Part shown: piece after piece, positions 9,801-22,205 of the stretch
Position numbering within the stretch: position 1 is the first letter of the stretch
How the letters are laid out: each line of letters opens with the position of its first letter
Source of the DNA: Anaeramoeba flamelloides
Taxonomy: Eukaryota > Metamonada > Anaeramoebidae
Length of the DNA stretch: 64,000 nt
Assembly: GCA_027625915.1 (NCBI GenBank)
Contig: JANTQA010000057.1
Span: forward strand, 434,001-498,000
Direction: 5' to 3'
Made by a program: the position numbers and the translations under genes
Notes under the pieces: model-generated
Seen by the model: the letters and a program-made list of their open reading frames with translations, nothing else
Told to the model about the DNA's origin: nothing
The model's database searches: none

Positions 9801-12800
9801 TTAATCCAAATAAAATTTCTCTAAAGATTCAATTTGTTGTGTTTCTTGGCCAATTTCTTTCAATCCCTTGACTGTTTCTTCGACTTTTAATGGATTAACT
9901 ATTAAAACTACATTTGTTTCATTGTCGAATAATTGAATGAGATATTTTTTTAAAACATAGATCATATCTTCTTTATTCACTTTTTGTATTTTGTTTAAAA
10001 GCTTTTTGCCAAAGTTAGGGATGTTTCTAAAATAATCAATGAGGCATTCAAACGAGGCCTCGCTGGCTGTTTCGACTTTTTTAATAACGCTGCTGAATAG
10101 GGAGCTTTTAGCTGAATCAATTTCGTCTTCATCAAATTCAAATTTGCCGTTAATTAGGTTTTCTAAAATTTGGAGGGCTTCTTTATTGGCCAAAACTGGG
10201 TTGCCTGATCTGTATAAATAGAAATAAAGGTTGCCATGCTCTGGTCTCGACAAAATACCGGCGCCGTACGCTAGTCCCTGTCCTCTAATTCTTTTCCAAA
10301 TGAATCCGTTCATTGAACTAAGATATTCAATGGCTACCATTAAAGCGGGATAATATTCGTCGCTATATGAAGAAATTGAATTTGTACCATGAGCAGAAAA
10401 TCCAGAATCTACAGATCCTAATCCAATAATAACATTTTTTTTCTTTTCAATTAATTCTTTTCGTTGTTTTCTTTTTTTTATCGTTGTTTGCATCGTGTCA
10501 CCACCTTCCTTTGATTGGCCGATTTTTAATGCAATTAGAATTCAACAGTTCTGCAGAATAGACATAATTATTTGAAATGGGACAACTTTTTTGTAGCCTT
10601 TCTTGATTATTTTTTGGATCATCAAAATCAAAGATTTTCTTGGGAATAAAGGAGTTTGAAACCCAGGGCAATTTAGGGTTTTCGATTTTAAATAAATTGC
10701 TCGTAACTTGGATTTTAAAATTCGTCAAATTGGAAACCAACAAATCTCTAAATTTTGTAAATTCCTGAATTGTTTCTTCCTCATTTTCATCCAATTGCTT
10801 TAAAAAGTCTGTTAGGAATTTCTGTTGTAACATGAAATTTGTTGCAACATGGTTAGACTTTTCTTTATTAAAAATCTTATATCTCAAAGATTCTAAAGCT
10901 ATTGATATTCCATTTCTTTTGAATGTATCAACGTCAATGATTAAATTTTGTGCCGCGATTTTCAATTTTTCAGCCGTGAAAAAAGTATTCCAAATATTTT
11001 CTTTCAAATAATCGATCAATAATTGGTATTTACTTATCTCGCCGCTTACTTTAAAGATTAAATATTGGCCAAAGGAGCCCGTGACAAAATTGCTATTGCC
11101 ATAAAACCCGATCTGTGTTGAATAATCGATTGTGTCCTTTTCCAATTCCTTAATGAATTGCTCCTGTTCAATTATTTTGTTATTTCTAACAATAGGCGAT
11201 TTAAAGGAAATTTCCTTATATAACGATAAATACTTCCTGTATTGTGGTGGCAAATCCGTTGTGTCGATGATTACCCGGATGGTAACAAAAAGGGAATTGA
11301 TGTGATCGAATTGGCTCCAAATTGGCAAGGTGGTATTACTCGTATCATTGTTGTTGATCTTTGTTAATTTTAAATGATTATATAATTTTTTTGACATTGT
11401 ATGATCAAAATAATTTTTATTTAATTCTTCATTAATTTGAAAGGGGATCGATATTAATTCGATTTTATTAACATTTGGGATTTGGAATTCTAATAATACT
11501 TCTTTGGGTGCCTCGATATTATTTATTTTTATTGAATTTTTTAATTTTCTCTGTAACTCTTCTAATCTTTCTTCTCCGAGTTCCTCTTTTTGCTTTAATA
11601 ATCTTTCCTTTTCCATAGTTTGGTCTTGTGTTGATTTTTCTTTTGATGGTTCGCTGATGACAGTGGCATGTGGTTCGTTGATGATTTTGTCATTTAATAA
11701 ATTGTTCCAATAATCTTGTGGCTTTGCAATTAAATTGTCGGTGATTTCAATCACACGTAACGTTTCTTGTAATTCAAAATAATCATTTGCCTGGTTGCCA
11801 TAAAGAAAATCTTTAATTAATTCATTGACAATTAAAGATTGTGGTGAGGTTTCAAAAAGTTTTAAATATTTCAATTTTGAATTTTTAATAATTATACGAA
11901 TTCGTTCCAAATCAATTCCCTTGTCTAATTCTTTGTTTAAGATTTCAAAGAATTTCTCTTGAATTAATTTTAATTTCTTTTTTGGTACACCTTCAAATGA
12001 AATAAGAGATGCCGTTTCAGAAAATTCTAAGAAAGAATAATCAATTATAGTGCAATACGGGTCTTCGATTTCAACGAGTGCCTGTTGAAGTGGTGAAATG
12101 GTTGAACTTGTCAAATAACTCCATAAAATTATCATTGAATTGGTTAATTCAAAATCTGAATATTTGCCAATCCTTTGTGAAATCGAAACTAATCCTGTTG
12201 ATTCTTCATCGTCTTCTGGAAAGACTATTGTTTTTTCCTCACTCTTTAAAAATTTTGGAACGCGGGTTGAAAATGGTCGTTCACTTATTTCGTTTGGTTG
12301 ACTTGTATCATTTTTGTAAAGAGCGCCTTCTTGTTTGGATATTATTTTATTTTCGATTTTGCCTAATCGTTCAAATATCTCTTCTGGTTGAATTTTTCCT
12401 GTAATAATTAATTCTAAATTTGAAGATCTATAATATTTTTCATGAAACTCTTTGACGGTTTCTAATTTCAAGTTCCTCAAATCAGAAACTTTCCCCCCTG
12501 TTTCAGATGCAAATGAAGCGTTTTTAAAAATCATTCTAGTTAGCGCATGGTAGGTTAATGACTCGGGTGTGTTTTCTGTTCCCTTCATTTCATTATAAAC
12601 CACCCCGTTATCCTCTCCATTCTCATCTATATGATGAATTTCTGTTTTGAAGCCATCTTCCGTTAGTGTCGGAAACAAAATATGATCTATAAATACTGGT
12701 AATATGTTTAAAAAGCCTTCAGTGCCAGCAGTTGAGACAGTATACGCAGTATGATCAGTGGCGGTCCATGCATTGGTTCCAGTTCCTAAGCATCGATTGG

Positions 12801-12981
12801 CTATTGAATCTATAATTCCCTTTTTTATTATTTGTTTTTGTTAAAATGTTAAAATGGGATAATATTGAAAATTCGAATTTTCAAATATTGTTCTCAAACT
12901 TGAGCCAAAGCCAAGGAATATTGTTTTCAAAGATTTAAGTAAAAGGTATTGAATTACTAAAAAAAAAAAAAAAAAAAAAAA

Positions 12982-13015
<34 letters not shown>

Positions 13016-13117
13016 AAAAAAAAAAAAAAAAATAAAATTAATTATTTATTTTTTTATAAAAAAAAAGAAAAAAAAAAAAAAAAAAAAAAAAAACCAAACA
13101 AAAAACACAAAAAAAAT

Positions 13118-13194
<77 letters not shown>

Positions 13195-13722
13195 AAAAAT
13201 TAAAATTTTCTTTTAGAAATAGAAGTAATTTTTTTCACAAAACTTTCAAATAAAAAGTTTTTCCGTTAAGAATTAAAAATAAAGCCCAGAAAAGAAGAAT
13301 CAGTGAATTGTATCAAATGTTAGAGATAAGATCAATAAATAAAAGATTTTTTTATATTTTTTTTTGATCAATTTTTTCATTTTTTGATTTCAATTTTTTA
13401 AATTGGTAGGTAAATATAATATACTAGGAAATATGACACTCTCCTTTGTATTAAAATATTTGTTTATTAGGTTAATGGAATGGTTTTATTTATTCAAGTT
13501 CAGAGTTTCCAAAATGATTCCATTTTTGGAATTTTTAGAATCATAAAAATTTATAATTTGGAATCAAAATATTTAAATGATTCCAATGTAATCGGCTTTT
13601 ATCTACATTTTCCCCTTGTTAAAGTCCCTTTTCAGAATAATTTTTCAAAAACAATAAAACATTATTTTATTATGGTTTTCTGAAATCAAAAATTGAATTT
13701 TTTTTGTTTTTTATTGCATCTC

Positions 13723-13755
<33 letters not shown>

Positions 13756-15733
13756 ATTCTTTTGATTCCATTTCAAAGTAAAATAATTTTCTTAAGAGGA
13801 ATAAACACAAAAACATAAGGATTTATGAAAAGATGATTAAAACTAAAATCTCAAGAAGAAAAATCTCAAATATTTATTTTATTTGGGTAGCAATAAAATT
13901 AATTTTTAAAACCCTATTTATTAATTAAAAAATTTTGGGAATGATGATTTTCTATTAAAAATCCAATTTAAACAAGAACTCAGTTAAGATCAGGTGATTG
14001 AAATCAAAAAAGAATCATGTGATTCCATGGAATCAAAAATAGAATTATTTTTGTTTTGGTTTTTCCAAAAAGAGCCAAAATGTGAACTCTGATTCAAGTT
14101 CGAATAAACTGAGGCGCTCAAAAATCATTTTTCAGTAAGGTTTACACAATTAAAATTTTTCAAAATGGTAAAATGTACTTACTTCCTTAATGGAAGAACA
14201 CCTTTCTCTTTCTCTTAAGTGGGGAAATCAAAAAATAATAATAATTTGGAACTAAAAAACTTGTTATTTGAGAAATTTTCTTCTTTTCTTTTTGAAAAGT
14301 AAAGAAAAGTTATGTAGATCTGGTTTCGGTTTTGATTTTTTTCCAAATCAATTGTATTTTTGACGAAAACAAGATTTTTTTTTTGTCTCTTGAAAGAAAA
14401 AAAAAACAAAAAAGGTACAAATTTGATAACTTTAAGGAGAAAAAATTTATGTTAAAAAAAGAATTTGCACACAATTGTTTACACTGTTTCTATTTTTTAC
14501 AACATACATATTTACTCTTGTGTATTAAATTGTTCTTTATGAATTTTTTTTTGTTGTTTAAGTCTTGAAATTCTATTTTTAAATTACTTTAGACTTTGTA
14601 AAAAAAGTTTATTTTTTTCAAATTGTTATAAAATACGAGAACTCTACGGCACCTTTTTGAAGAATTTCAATTTGCTATAGGAGTGAAAAAAATACCTGAC
14701 ATGATTTTTAATTGTGAATATTAGGAAAATTGTTGTGTAATTTCTTTTATTTCAAATCAGTCCTTTTTTTAAAAAATCAAATTTTTAAAATTATTACTCG
14801 TCATTAATTAGATCGGTGACTAATCAAATTATACTCGTTCAAAATAATATTTAATCAATTAAAAAAGAAGAATATAAAAATTATCATTTTCCAAACTCAT
14901 ACCAAGCCTTTATAAAACTAGATTGTTTTTGTGAAAAAAGTAGATCTACTTATACTATCAAACAATTACTTGAGTATTCGAGAGACACCTTACTTTGATG
15001 TAACTTTAGGTAGGTTTATTACTTTGTACATAAAAAATTTAGTTATTTCTAAAAAGGTTTTGATTTTAAATTAAAGAAATTACACAACAATTTTTTTAAT
15101 ATTCACAATTAAAAATCTTTTACGGGATTATTTTCAGGTAAGGGTTTTTTTTCACTACTAAAATCCTTTTAGGTGTTGGCTAAAGTAAATCTCTATATAA
15201 ACAATTTCTGAGTTTGTGTTCAATCAACATTTCATGACAATAACTTTGGCTTTTACTAAAAAAAAAATTGTAAAAAATCTTGATGTTCTTTTAACTGTTA
15301 GAATTAAGACGAAGACAACAAGGCTTGGGAATTGGGCTTTTCATTCAAAAATCATTTTTTTTTTTTTTCTCTTGTTCTTGTTCATGATTTAAAGTTATTT
15401 TTATTGCCAAGTATAAAGATTTTTTCTCAGTTTTCTTTTTTTTTTTTTAAATTTGAAAAAGAAATTAAAACAAGCAAAAAAAGAAAAATTAGATCTTACT
15501 TTATAGGGATATTCTTCCGATCCAAGAAAAATCATATGTTCAAGAACATGTGGACAACCGTAGTCATCGTTTGCTTCTGTACCAAGAACAAAATACCCAT
15601 TTACAATAGGTGTTGGTATATCGATAATTGATACCTTAAGCTGGGTCTTTTTTGAATGATACCTTGTGACTTTATAATTGTTTTCTAAAGGGATCTCAAC
15701 CACAGTTTCCCAGTGACTAAATTGCTTTGACAT
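9801..15733 (-). CDS. M16 zinc metalloprotease, C05D11.1-like (PreP-related)
   Basis: Proposed exons on the minus strand are 15733-15500, 12819-10505 and 10470-9801, giving about 1072 residues, a usual length for this group. Exon 1 ends after the inverted zinc motif HVLEH (His62, Glu65, His66) and LGSEEYPYK. Exon 2 resumes in phase with GIIDSIANR, then TNAWTATDHTAY, and GVVYNEMKG, which supplies the likely third zinc ligand Glu155. The inactive C-terminal half carries GSVDSGFSAHGT and IRGQGLAYGAG. It resembles the eukaryotic C05D11.1-like proteins more than mitochondrial PreP, and no clear targeting peptide is visible. Intron 1 (15499-12820, donor GTAAGA) is 2.7 kb and repeat-filled. The frame breaks near 10500: either a 34-nt intron (10504-10471, weak donor GTGGTG) or a 1-base frameshift. 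The ATG is at 15733. Confidence 0.88.
12960..13200. repeat. ~240-bp poly(A)-rich tract in the M16 intron
   Basis: The tract is nearly pure A on the plus strand, interrupted by a few short T or C islands. On the sense strand of the M16 gene it is poly(T), lying about 140-380 nt upstream of the intron-1 acceptor. Confidence 0.9.
13190..14215. repeat. dispersed repeat I, copy 1, interrupted by an insertion
   Basis: 13190-13490 matches 33270-33565 (shared TTGATCAATTTTTTCATTTT and a common TATACTAGGA region). 14100-14215 matches the continuation at 33570-33640 (shared GGTAAAATGTAC and ACTTCCTTA). The two halves are separated here by the 591-bp insertion at 13501-14091, which is absent from the second copy. 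Confidence 0.7.
13501..14091. mobile_element. CAGAGTT-ended element with perfect 9-bp target duplication
   Basis: The left end is CAGAGTTTCCAAAATG and the right end reads CCAAAATGTGAACTCTG, its imperfect inverse. The 9-mer ATTCAAGTT flanks it exactly on both sides (13492-13500 and 14092-14100), a target duplication of Mutator-like length. Related DNA at 33560 has a single ATTCAGTT-like site and no insert. The element is non-coding. A second copy of its left part begins at 22494. It lies inside intron 1 of the M16 gene. Confidence 0.82.
14675..15161. mobile_element. foldback/MITE-like element in the M16 intron
   Basis: The left arm (14675-14760) and right arm (15070-15161) are inverted copies sharing TTTTTAATTGTGAATATTA and TTGTTGTGTAATTTCTTT. 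That gives ~85-bp inverted arms around a ~310-bp centre. There is no open frame. Outer flanks are TA-rich, so a target duplication cannot be fixed. Confidence 0.65.
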
Positions 15734-17134
15734 TTTTTGGAAAGAATAAAAAGAAAAATAAATGAAAAATTAAATAAAAAAAATGATGGCTATGGTTGTG
15801 AAGAAAGCCCATATCGGATGGGAAACCATGCATGCAAATTAAATGTATTTATTTCTTTTTTCTAGAAGACTTTTGAAAGAAATTATCCGAGATTCCTAAA
15901 ATGAACAAAAAGTCAATATTTTCTGACAGTTCTTTTATTAAAATTAAAACATGTCTTTAAAATGAAGGATCAAATCGGGTAATTTGTTTAAAAAAATAGA
16001 GACTATTTTGTTGAAATTTTAATCTTCATAAAATGTACATCTTTGGGACTATTTTAAACAAATTTCCTTGCATAATTAAAAATATTCTCAAAATATCAAA
16101 GAGTTTACCATCTTAACTGATTTTACTTTGGGTATTCCTATTGGGTAACCAATTAGTGGTTTTGTTGTGACAAGAAGAAAAAAAGTAACGTGTTTAATTT
16201 TAGAAACCTGTTTAACCTTCATCACGTACTGTATTTTTTGACTACTAAACCTTTCCTCGAGATTTTTGTACCAAAAAAAAGAAAAGATAGAATAAGAATT
16301 TCTTCAATCAAATTATTTTTTTTGTGAGGCTTTGGAAAACTCATAAATAGATATTTTTTTCAAAAACTTCTAAAAAATTCAATCTAAAAAATAAGAAAAT
16401 TGAATCCCTTTCAGTATTTTGTATTATAAAACAACCCACAAAATTTGTGTACATTTTCTAGTCCTTATCCCAAGAAATAACAAGAACATTTTTTTCATCA
16501 AAGTGTATCTTTTGATTTTATTCAATACAAAATTGTTTTTAAATTCCTAGAGGTGCCTCAGAGATTTTTTGAGACTATTTCTTTGAAATGGTTCTCTTTG
16601 TTTACTGAAAATAAAAAGATGATTTTCATAAAAATTAACCTGAAAAAAGAAATGTAATAGATTTGTAGAACTTAAAATCTTGTCTTAAGGTGTGGTTTAC
16701 ATGGAGTTTTGAAATGAATTTTCTAGAAAATTTATTTTGGAAAACACAAATGATTCAAAATAATTTTTTTTAACAATCCACATTTGTTTCTAAAATAATT
16801 TTTTTTCAACAAATACCAAAATAAACTCTTATATGTTCAAAAAAAAACAAACATATTTTGTATTTTTGTGAGTTTGGGATTCAACAATTAGAAATTGGAA
16901 AGGAAAAATTTATTTTCAATTTTTTAAATAGAATACGTGTAATAAATTATAAAAATCAAGAAAAAACCACCAAATAACGCTGGTAACACAGACACAATCA
17001 AATCTAAAAACAAAGTCCAAATTTCTTTGTTGAAATAAATAAAAGAATTATTTCTTTTCACAAATTTATTTTTTTTTAATTCTATTTTGACTTATTTACA
17101 ACAAAAACTAATTTTTGAAACCAAACAATACTAA
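15734..17134. other. Intergenic spacer between divergent genes, no feature seen
   Basis: This 1.4-kb AT-rich spacer separates the minus-strand M16 gene from the plus-strand gene at 17135. It must contain both promoters. No motif, repeat or RNA gene could be supported. Confidence 0.5.
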
Positions 17135-17599
17135 ATGAAGACTAAAATACAAAACAACCACAAAAACTCAAAATTACAAAACACAATGAATAAAGCGTTG
17201 CTTGATCTGAATAGTTTCGAACAAAAGATCAAAAAGAATGAAAGCTTTGGACTTCCAAATGGCGCTTCTTTTGAATTTGACGAAGAATGGTTTGAAGTTG
17301 AAATAGTACCTAAAGGCGAAACAAAAACCAAGGAAGAAACACCTAAATTGATTTCAAAGGTGGCACAAAACCTTTCAATTTTGAATTCTGATTTTATTGA
17401 CAATATCTTAAAAAAATGTAATTTTGAAGAACAACTCCCACGTTATCAAAAAACAAACCAAACACATTTTGGAAAATACCAAAAAATCCAAGACACAATC
17501 AAATCCTATGAAATCTCAAAATTTCCTTTTTTTGGAATGATCTTATCAATAGTTTTTTTTCTTTATTTGTGCTTTCGAAAATTGAAAGACATCTTATAA
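17135..17599 (+). CDS. Small tail-anchored-like protein of unknown function (154 aa)
   Basis: This frame starts at the ATG at 17135 and stops at TAA; a second in-frame ATG lies at residue 18. I do not recognise the family. The first ~30 residues are basic and Asn/Lys-rich, and an acidic middle follows (SFEFDEEWFEVEIVPKG). Residues ~130-148 (FPFFGMILSIVFFLYLCF) form a single hydrophobic segment followed by a short basic tail (RKLKDIL). That layout is typical of tail-anchored membrane proteins with the bulk in the cytosol. The codon content is clearly less AT-rich than the flanks, which supports a real gene. No splice site is needed. Confidence 0.6.
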   Translation: MKTKIQNNHKNSKLQNTMNKALLDLNSFEQKIKKNESFGLPNGASFEFDEEWFEVEIVPKGETKTKEETPKLISKVAQNLSILNSDFIDNILKKCNFEEQLPRYQKTNQTHFGKYQKIQDTIKSYEISKFPFFGMILSIVFFLYLCFRKLKDIL

Positions 17600-20500
17600 A
17601 TATGCAGACAAAGAAATCTTATTAAACTAAAGTTTTTTAGCTGTATAAAGAATTAATAAAATTGTATTATTTCATCCTTTTTTCACCACATTTGATTTTT
17701 TTTTTTTTAATTTTGATTTGAGGCTGACAAGATCTGGTGAAAAATCCTAACTAACAAGTTAATCTTTTTTATTTTTTTTTCCCATATGTAACAGTATACT
17801 TATACTCAAAAAGATGTTATTAAACTTGTAGAAACAATCCCATTAATCAACTATAGAGAAATTCGTGAATCCTTTTTATAAGAGTTTATTTTCCCAATTA
17901 TTTTTTTGTTAAAAAGATATGATCCTTTTTTGTTTAATTTTTCTATTTGAATTACCAAAAAAAAAAACAAAAAATTGTAAAAATATTATTATTATTAAGA
18001 ATTTCAACTTTTTGTAGCCTCCAAAAGTTTATGTGAAACTAAAAGCCCAGATTTAATATTTTTATAAAAATAAAAGAAAAATAAATAAAATATTGAATTT
18101 TTGAAAGTTAGAAATAATTGATTATTTATTTCATTTTCAAATAATATATTAAATTTCTTGAATTTTAAAATAGACATCCCTTTTCAAATATGAAGAGAAT
18201 ATATAATCGCAATGTTAATATTTAAAACAGTTATTTGAAAATATTTTTTAATTTTTTCTATTTAGAATTATTGATTTGAACTAATTTTATTTATTTTTTT
18301 TTGAGAATATTCAAAAAATTGAGAAATGAAAGTAAACCCCATTAGAACGTTTAATTGTATGGTTATTAAAAACCCAACAGAACAATTAAAATTGAATTAT
18401 TAATTATTGTTTTTTTTTTTTAAAAATCGAATTAAAAAGTATTTCTTTATCTTCAAAGATTAATTTAACAGCGTTTCTAAAATATTTTAGGAGAATTTTT
18501 AATTTAATAATTTGAGATTTTTTTTTTCGTATTTTTTTGTTCTATTCCGAGAAAAAATTGATTTGGTCTGTTCTTTGAATCAAAAAATGATATTTTTATA
18601 AAAAAAATATAATTGTAATTTTATTTACAATAAGTAGATTTTTTATACTCGATAATTTCAAGACTTTGCTTATTTTAGTTTTAGATAAATTTTTGTAAAA
18701 TTCTTTCATAAATAATAAACCTTCTTTATTATTCATTGAAAAAAAAATTTTTTTGAAATAATTTGGAAATTTATTGAATTTTTTTTTTAAATATCAGAAA
18801 AAAAATCATGCACCCTACAACAATATTCTCTTATTAAAATAATACTATAAACATTAGGTTTTCTAATAATCAGATTATTGTCTTTATTTTTAATTCCAAG
18901 ATACTTTTCCCATCCCCCCCCCCCTTTTTTTTTTTTTTTTTGATTTGTTATTAAATTTATTCAAATATTTTTTTTTAGTTTAATATCTACAAAAGAAAAA
19001 AAAAAACGAATTAATAACCCCCTTAGCCTTTTTTGCATAATATTTAATTATAAACATAAACTAGTCCACTTATATATACTAGATCAAATACCGGTTTATT
19101 AAAAAAACAAATATTTTGAGTGAATTAAAATTTATTTATATTAAACATAAAAATACGGAATTATTAATTGGATTTGTAATTCTATTTTACAATTGATCAC
19201 AAATTTCATTCAAAAACCTATCATATAATGGGCTTTTTGTTTTGAAAAAACCTTGTATTTTTTTTTCATTTAAGAGCAATCATCCATAGGTCTGGCTATT
19301 AATTTAAAATAAAGTAAAGAATACGAAAAATAAATTTTGAAATCTAAAAAAATATTGAGTAATTTTTATATCTACATAATGTCAATTTTTTTTAAAAAAA
19401 GAATAAAGTGTTTATTTATGATTAATATTTCAAAATTAAGAAAAAAATACCAAATTAATTTCTGAAAAAAAAAAAAAAAACCCAGTAAAAGAAAAACCAC
19501 CCCCTAATTTAAAACTTTGAGAATGATCATTTCAGAGACAATTACACCAATTTCAAAGTAACCCATATTCATATTTTTTGAGATCTTAAAGATTATATTC
19601 TTTATTTTTTATTTATCATACAAATTATATATTTTGGTAAAAGAAAAAAGTTAGAAAAACTCACTTTCTCAAAAATAAGTGGTTATAAAATGCTTTTAAT
19701 TTGGGTAAAATTCAATAACATTGTTTTTTAAATAGCATTCAAAATTTAAAGTTGATAAAATTCAGACTAGTTTTGATTTTTCAACCCCCAAATCCTACTT
19801 TCATTAATGATTCTTGATTAACTCAATATACTACTATTTATCAAAAAAAAAAAATAAATCAAAAAGAAAAGGAGACTTTAAATTAACAGTTTATTTCTTT
19901 TAAAAAATCAAATTGAATACAAAAATATTCAAAAAAGGAATTTGAAATTATTATCTTCATGTTATGAAAAGACTATCAAGATAATATTTTATTAAGATCT
20001 TTTTAATTGTATTTTTTTTTTCTTTTTATTCATTCTTCAAATATTATATTTTTACTAAAAGAATTTTACAAAAACCTTACTTTCTTCAATATAGAGAGAT
20101 ATATAATAACGAAAAACCAGACTAAATTGTATTAAATTGAATCTGTACTAAAAGAAAATAATTTGTTTCAAATAGTAGAAATTTAAACATTTGAAAATAT
20201 TGAATGAGAAATGATTAATTTTTTTTTTTAGTTTGTATATTTGTAATTGAGATGCTTTGAAACTTATTTTATTATAAATCTGATTTTTTTGTAATTAAAA
20301 ACACGTTGAAACTTTTTTTAATATTTGAATTGTTTGTAAACAAGAGCTTGAGAATTTTTGATATTAAGATCTTGTTAATTTTATTTGGGATTTGAATTTT
20401 TGTGCTTAAAATTTTTGAATTTATTTTGAAACTTTATATTTATATCTGAGAAATTCTGAAGAAATTTTTTTTTATTTTTGAATTTTTTTTAGTAAAGATC

Positions 20501-20874
20501 GTGATATTTGATGATTAATAATTTTTTAGTTATTTGAATTTTTTCACTTAAGATTGTATTGAATTTCTGTTTTTGAATAAAATGAAATAAGGAGAATTAT
20601 TTATGTCTATTGAGAATTTCAACTAAAAGAAGTGTAATATCAGAATCAAAAAAATTAGAATCAACCCTATTCTTAGGTATGAAGATTAATGAATTTATTG
20701 ACTCAAACCTTAATCTTATTTAAAAGTCTTTTAATAATTTTCAACAAAGTAAATAATTCTTGAAGAAAAATCTGAAAACAAAATAGTTTAAGTTTACTTC
20801 GAAAAGAACTTCTCTTGAGATTAACTTTTGAGAAGTGAAATTAATGCATTTTTCATTTTTCTGAAAAAATAGTT
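17600..20874. other. 3.3 kb of intergenic DNA, no gene seen
   Basis: Extremely AT-rich with many A and T homopolymers and a run of 12-13 C near 18910-18922. Part of it (about 18460-18760) loosely resembles 120-350 and 42500-42900, suggesting an old dispersed repeat. No frame, hairpin or RNA gene could be supported. Confidence 0.5.
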
Positions 20875-21267
20875 ATGTCTCATATCTTCAAAATACCAAA
20901 ACAAATAAAACGCAAGAAAAAGCCAAAAGTGAGTCAACCCACAGAAGACGAAATAAAGCCCTTTGAGCTCTCCAAATTCGATATTCCGAAATATAGTCAA
21001 AAACAAGCAATACACGAATTGAAGCCATTAAAAACAAAATTTCGATTAAACGATGGGAAGTATTGCCTTGAACGTGAATTTTATGTTGAAAACAAAACCG
21101 AATTTAAACCTAATTTGAGAAAAGCCTTGCAATATCCAAAAAATGAAGTAAAATTGTCGTTTCTCCTTTTCCATTTTGCACGAACACACAAAAAAACAAA
21201 TAATTATGTTCGTTTTCTCTTATTCATAAAAAAAAAAACTCATAAATCGAAACGTACTGTACACTAG
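20875..21267 (+). CDS. Unknown basic protein, possibly first exon of a spliced gene
   Basis: The frame starts at ATG 20875 (MSHIFKIPKQIKRKKKPK) and is open for 130 residues. Up to residue ~91 (KALQYPKNE) it looks like ordinary protein, hydrophilic and mixed. After that the composition changes to hydrophobic and Lys-rich translation typical of intron sequence here. The change falls at a candidate donor, GAA|GTAAAATTG. The true product may therefore be spliced near 21147, but no convincing downstream exon was found. The family is not recognised. Confidence 0.5.
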   Translation: MSHIFKIPKQIKRKKKPKVSQPTEDEIKPFELSKFDIPKYSQKQAIHELKPLKTKFRLNDGKYCLEREFYVENKTEFKPNLRKALQYPKNEVKLSFLLFHFARTHKKTNNYVRFLLFIKKKTHKSKRTVH

Positions 21268-21729
21268 TGTTCTTTTGATATTTTGATCTTTTTTAAGATA
21301 CTTGGGTCTTCTGTTTAAAGTTTTAATCTATTTAAACTAAAAAAAAAAAGTCCATAATCTAAAAGACCAACCAACAAACACAAACCAACTTTTTGAATAC
21401 TCTTCTTGTTTTTTGAGAATTTAGATTTTAAGAACATTTGTTTTCGAAAATTTTGATCCTATCTGCTTTTCTTGTGAAAGTGGTTGAAAAAAATTTGTTT
21501 TTTTTTTAATCTGTTTTCAAATTATTCTGAAGATGAAAAGTGGATCTTTATGCAATTAACTGTTTAATTTATACAAAGCTTAAGACCTACTATAATTTCA
21601 ATTATTAAGACTATACTTTGTTTTTAGTGTTGCAGTTTATCAGCAATGAAGGTTTTGTTCTTTTTCTTTTTTTTGCTGAAAAACAAGATTACCTCAAATG
21701 TTCAAAAATGATTTGTGAATTTTTAATTT

Positions 21730-22056
21730 TTTTTTTTAATAAATTTTGTTTTTTTCATTCATGTGATACTTTTCCAGTATGCCCCCCAAGAAACTTGACA
21801 ATGTATTTGATGTTTTTAGTAACATTTCCTTGTATTTAAAAAATAAAGGAAGCGATTGGGAGTAGAAACATCAAATGAAAATCAAAAATACTTTTTTTAA
21901 ATCCAAACAAACCCATACATCTTCCTTTCCTTTTTAAATACAATTGATTGCCATTTAAATACATTAAAAATATATTTTCAAGTTTCTTGAAGCTTGTGCG
22001 CATACCCAAAAAGCATCACACTAATGAAAGAATCACGATTTTATCAAAAAACATGA
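21730..22056. mobile_element. hairpin MITE family 2, copy 1
   Basis: Inverted arms carry GTGATACTTTT with CAAGAAACTTG on the left and CAAGTTTCTTG with AAGCATCAC on the right. Outside these lies a further shared stretch ending in TTATCAAAAAACATGA on the right. It is related in the same orientation to 62482-62823, where the arms are much better preserved. It is non-coding. Confidence 0.6.
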
Positions 22057-22205
22057 ACAATTAAGAAATAATTGTTGAGCAGTGAGTTCTACCTTGCAGA
22101 TCGTAAAAAAAATTATAATAAAATTAACACTCACATTTTTGCGCCTAACACCACAAAACTTTTTCACAAGATCGCTTGCTTAACAAAGAAATTTTTCTTC
22201 AAATA

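Noticed and set aside
15401-15499. C-terminal extension of the frame holding the M16 first exon
   Set aside because: Translation after LGSEEYPYK becomes Phe/Lys-rich. A GTAAGA donor sits exactly there and homology resumes at 12819.
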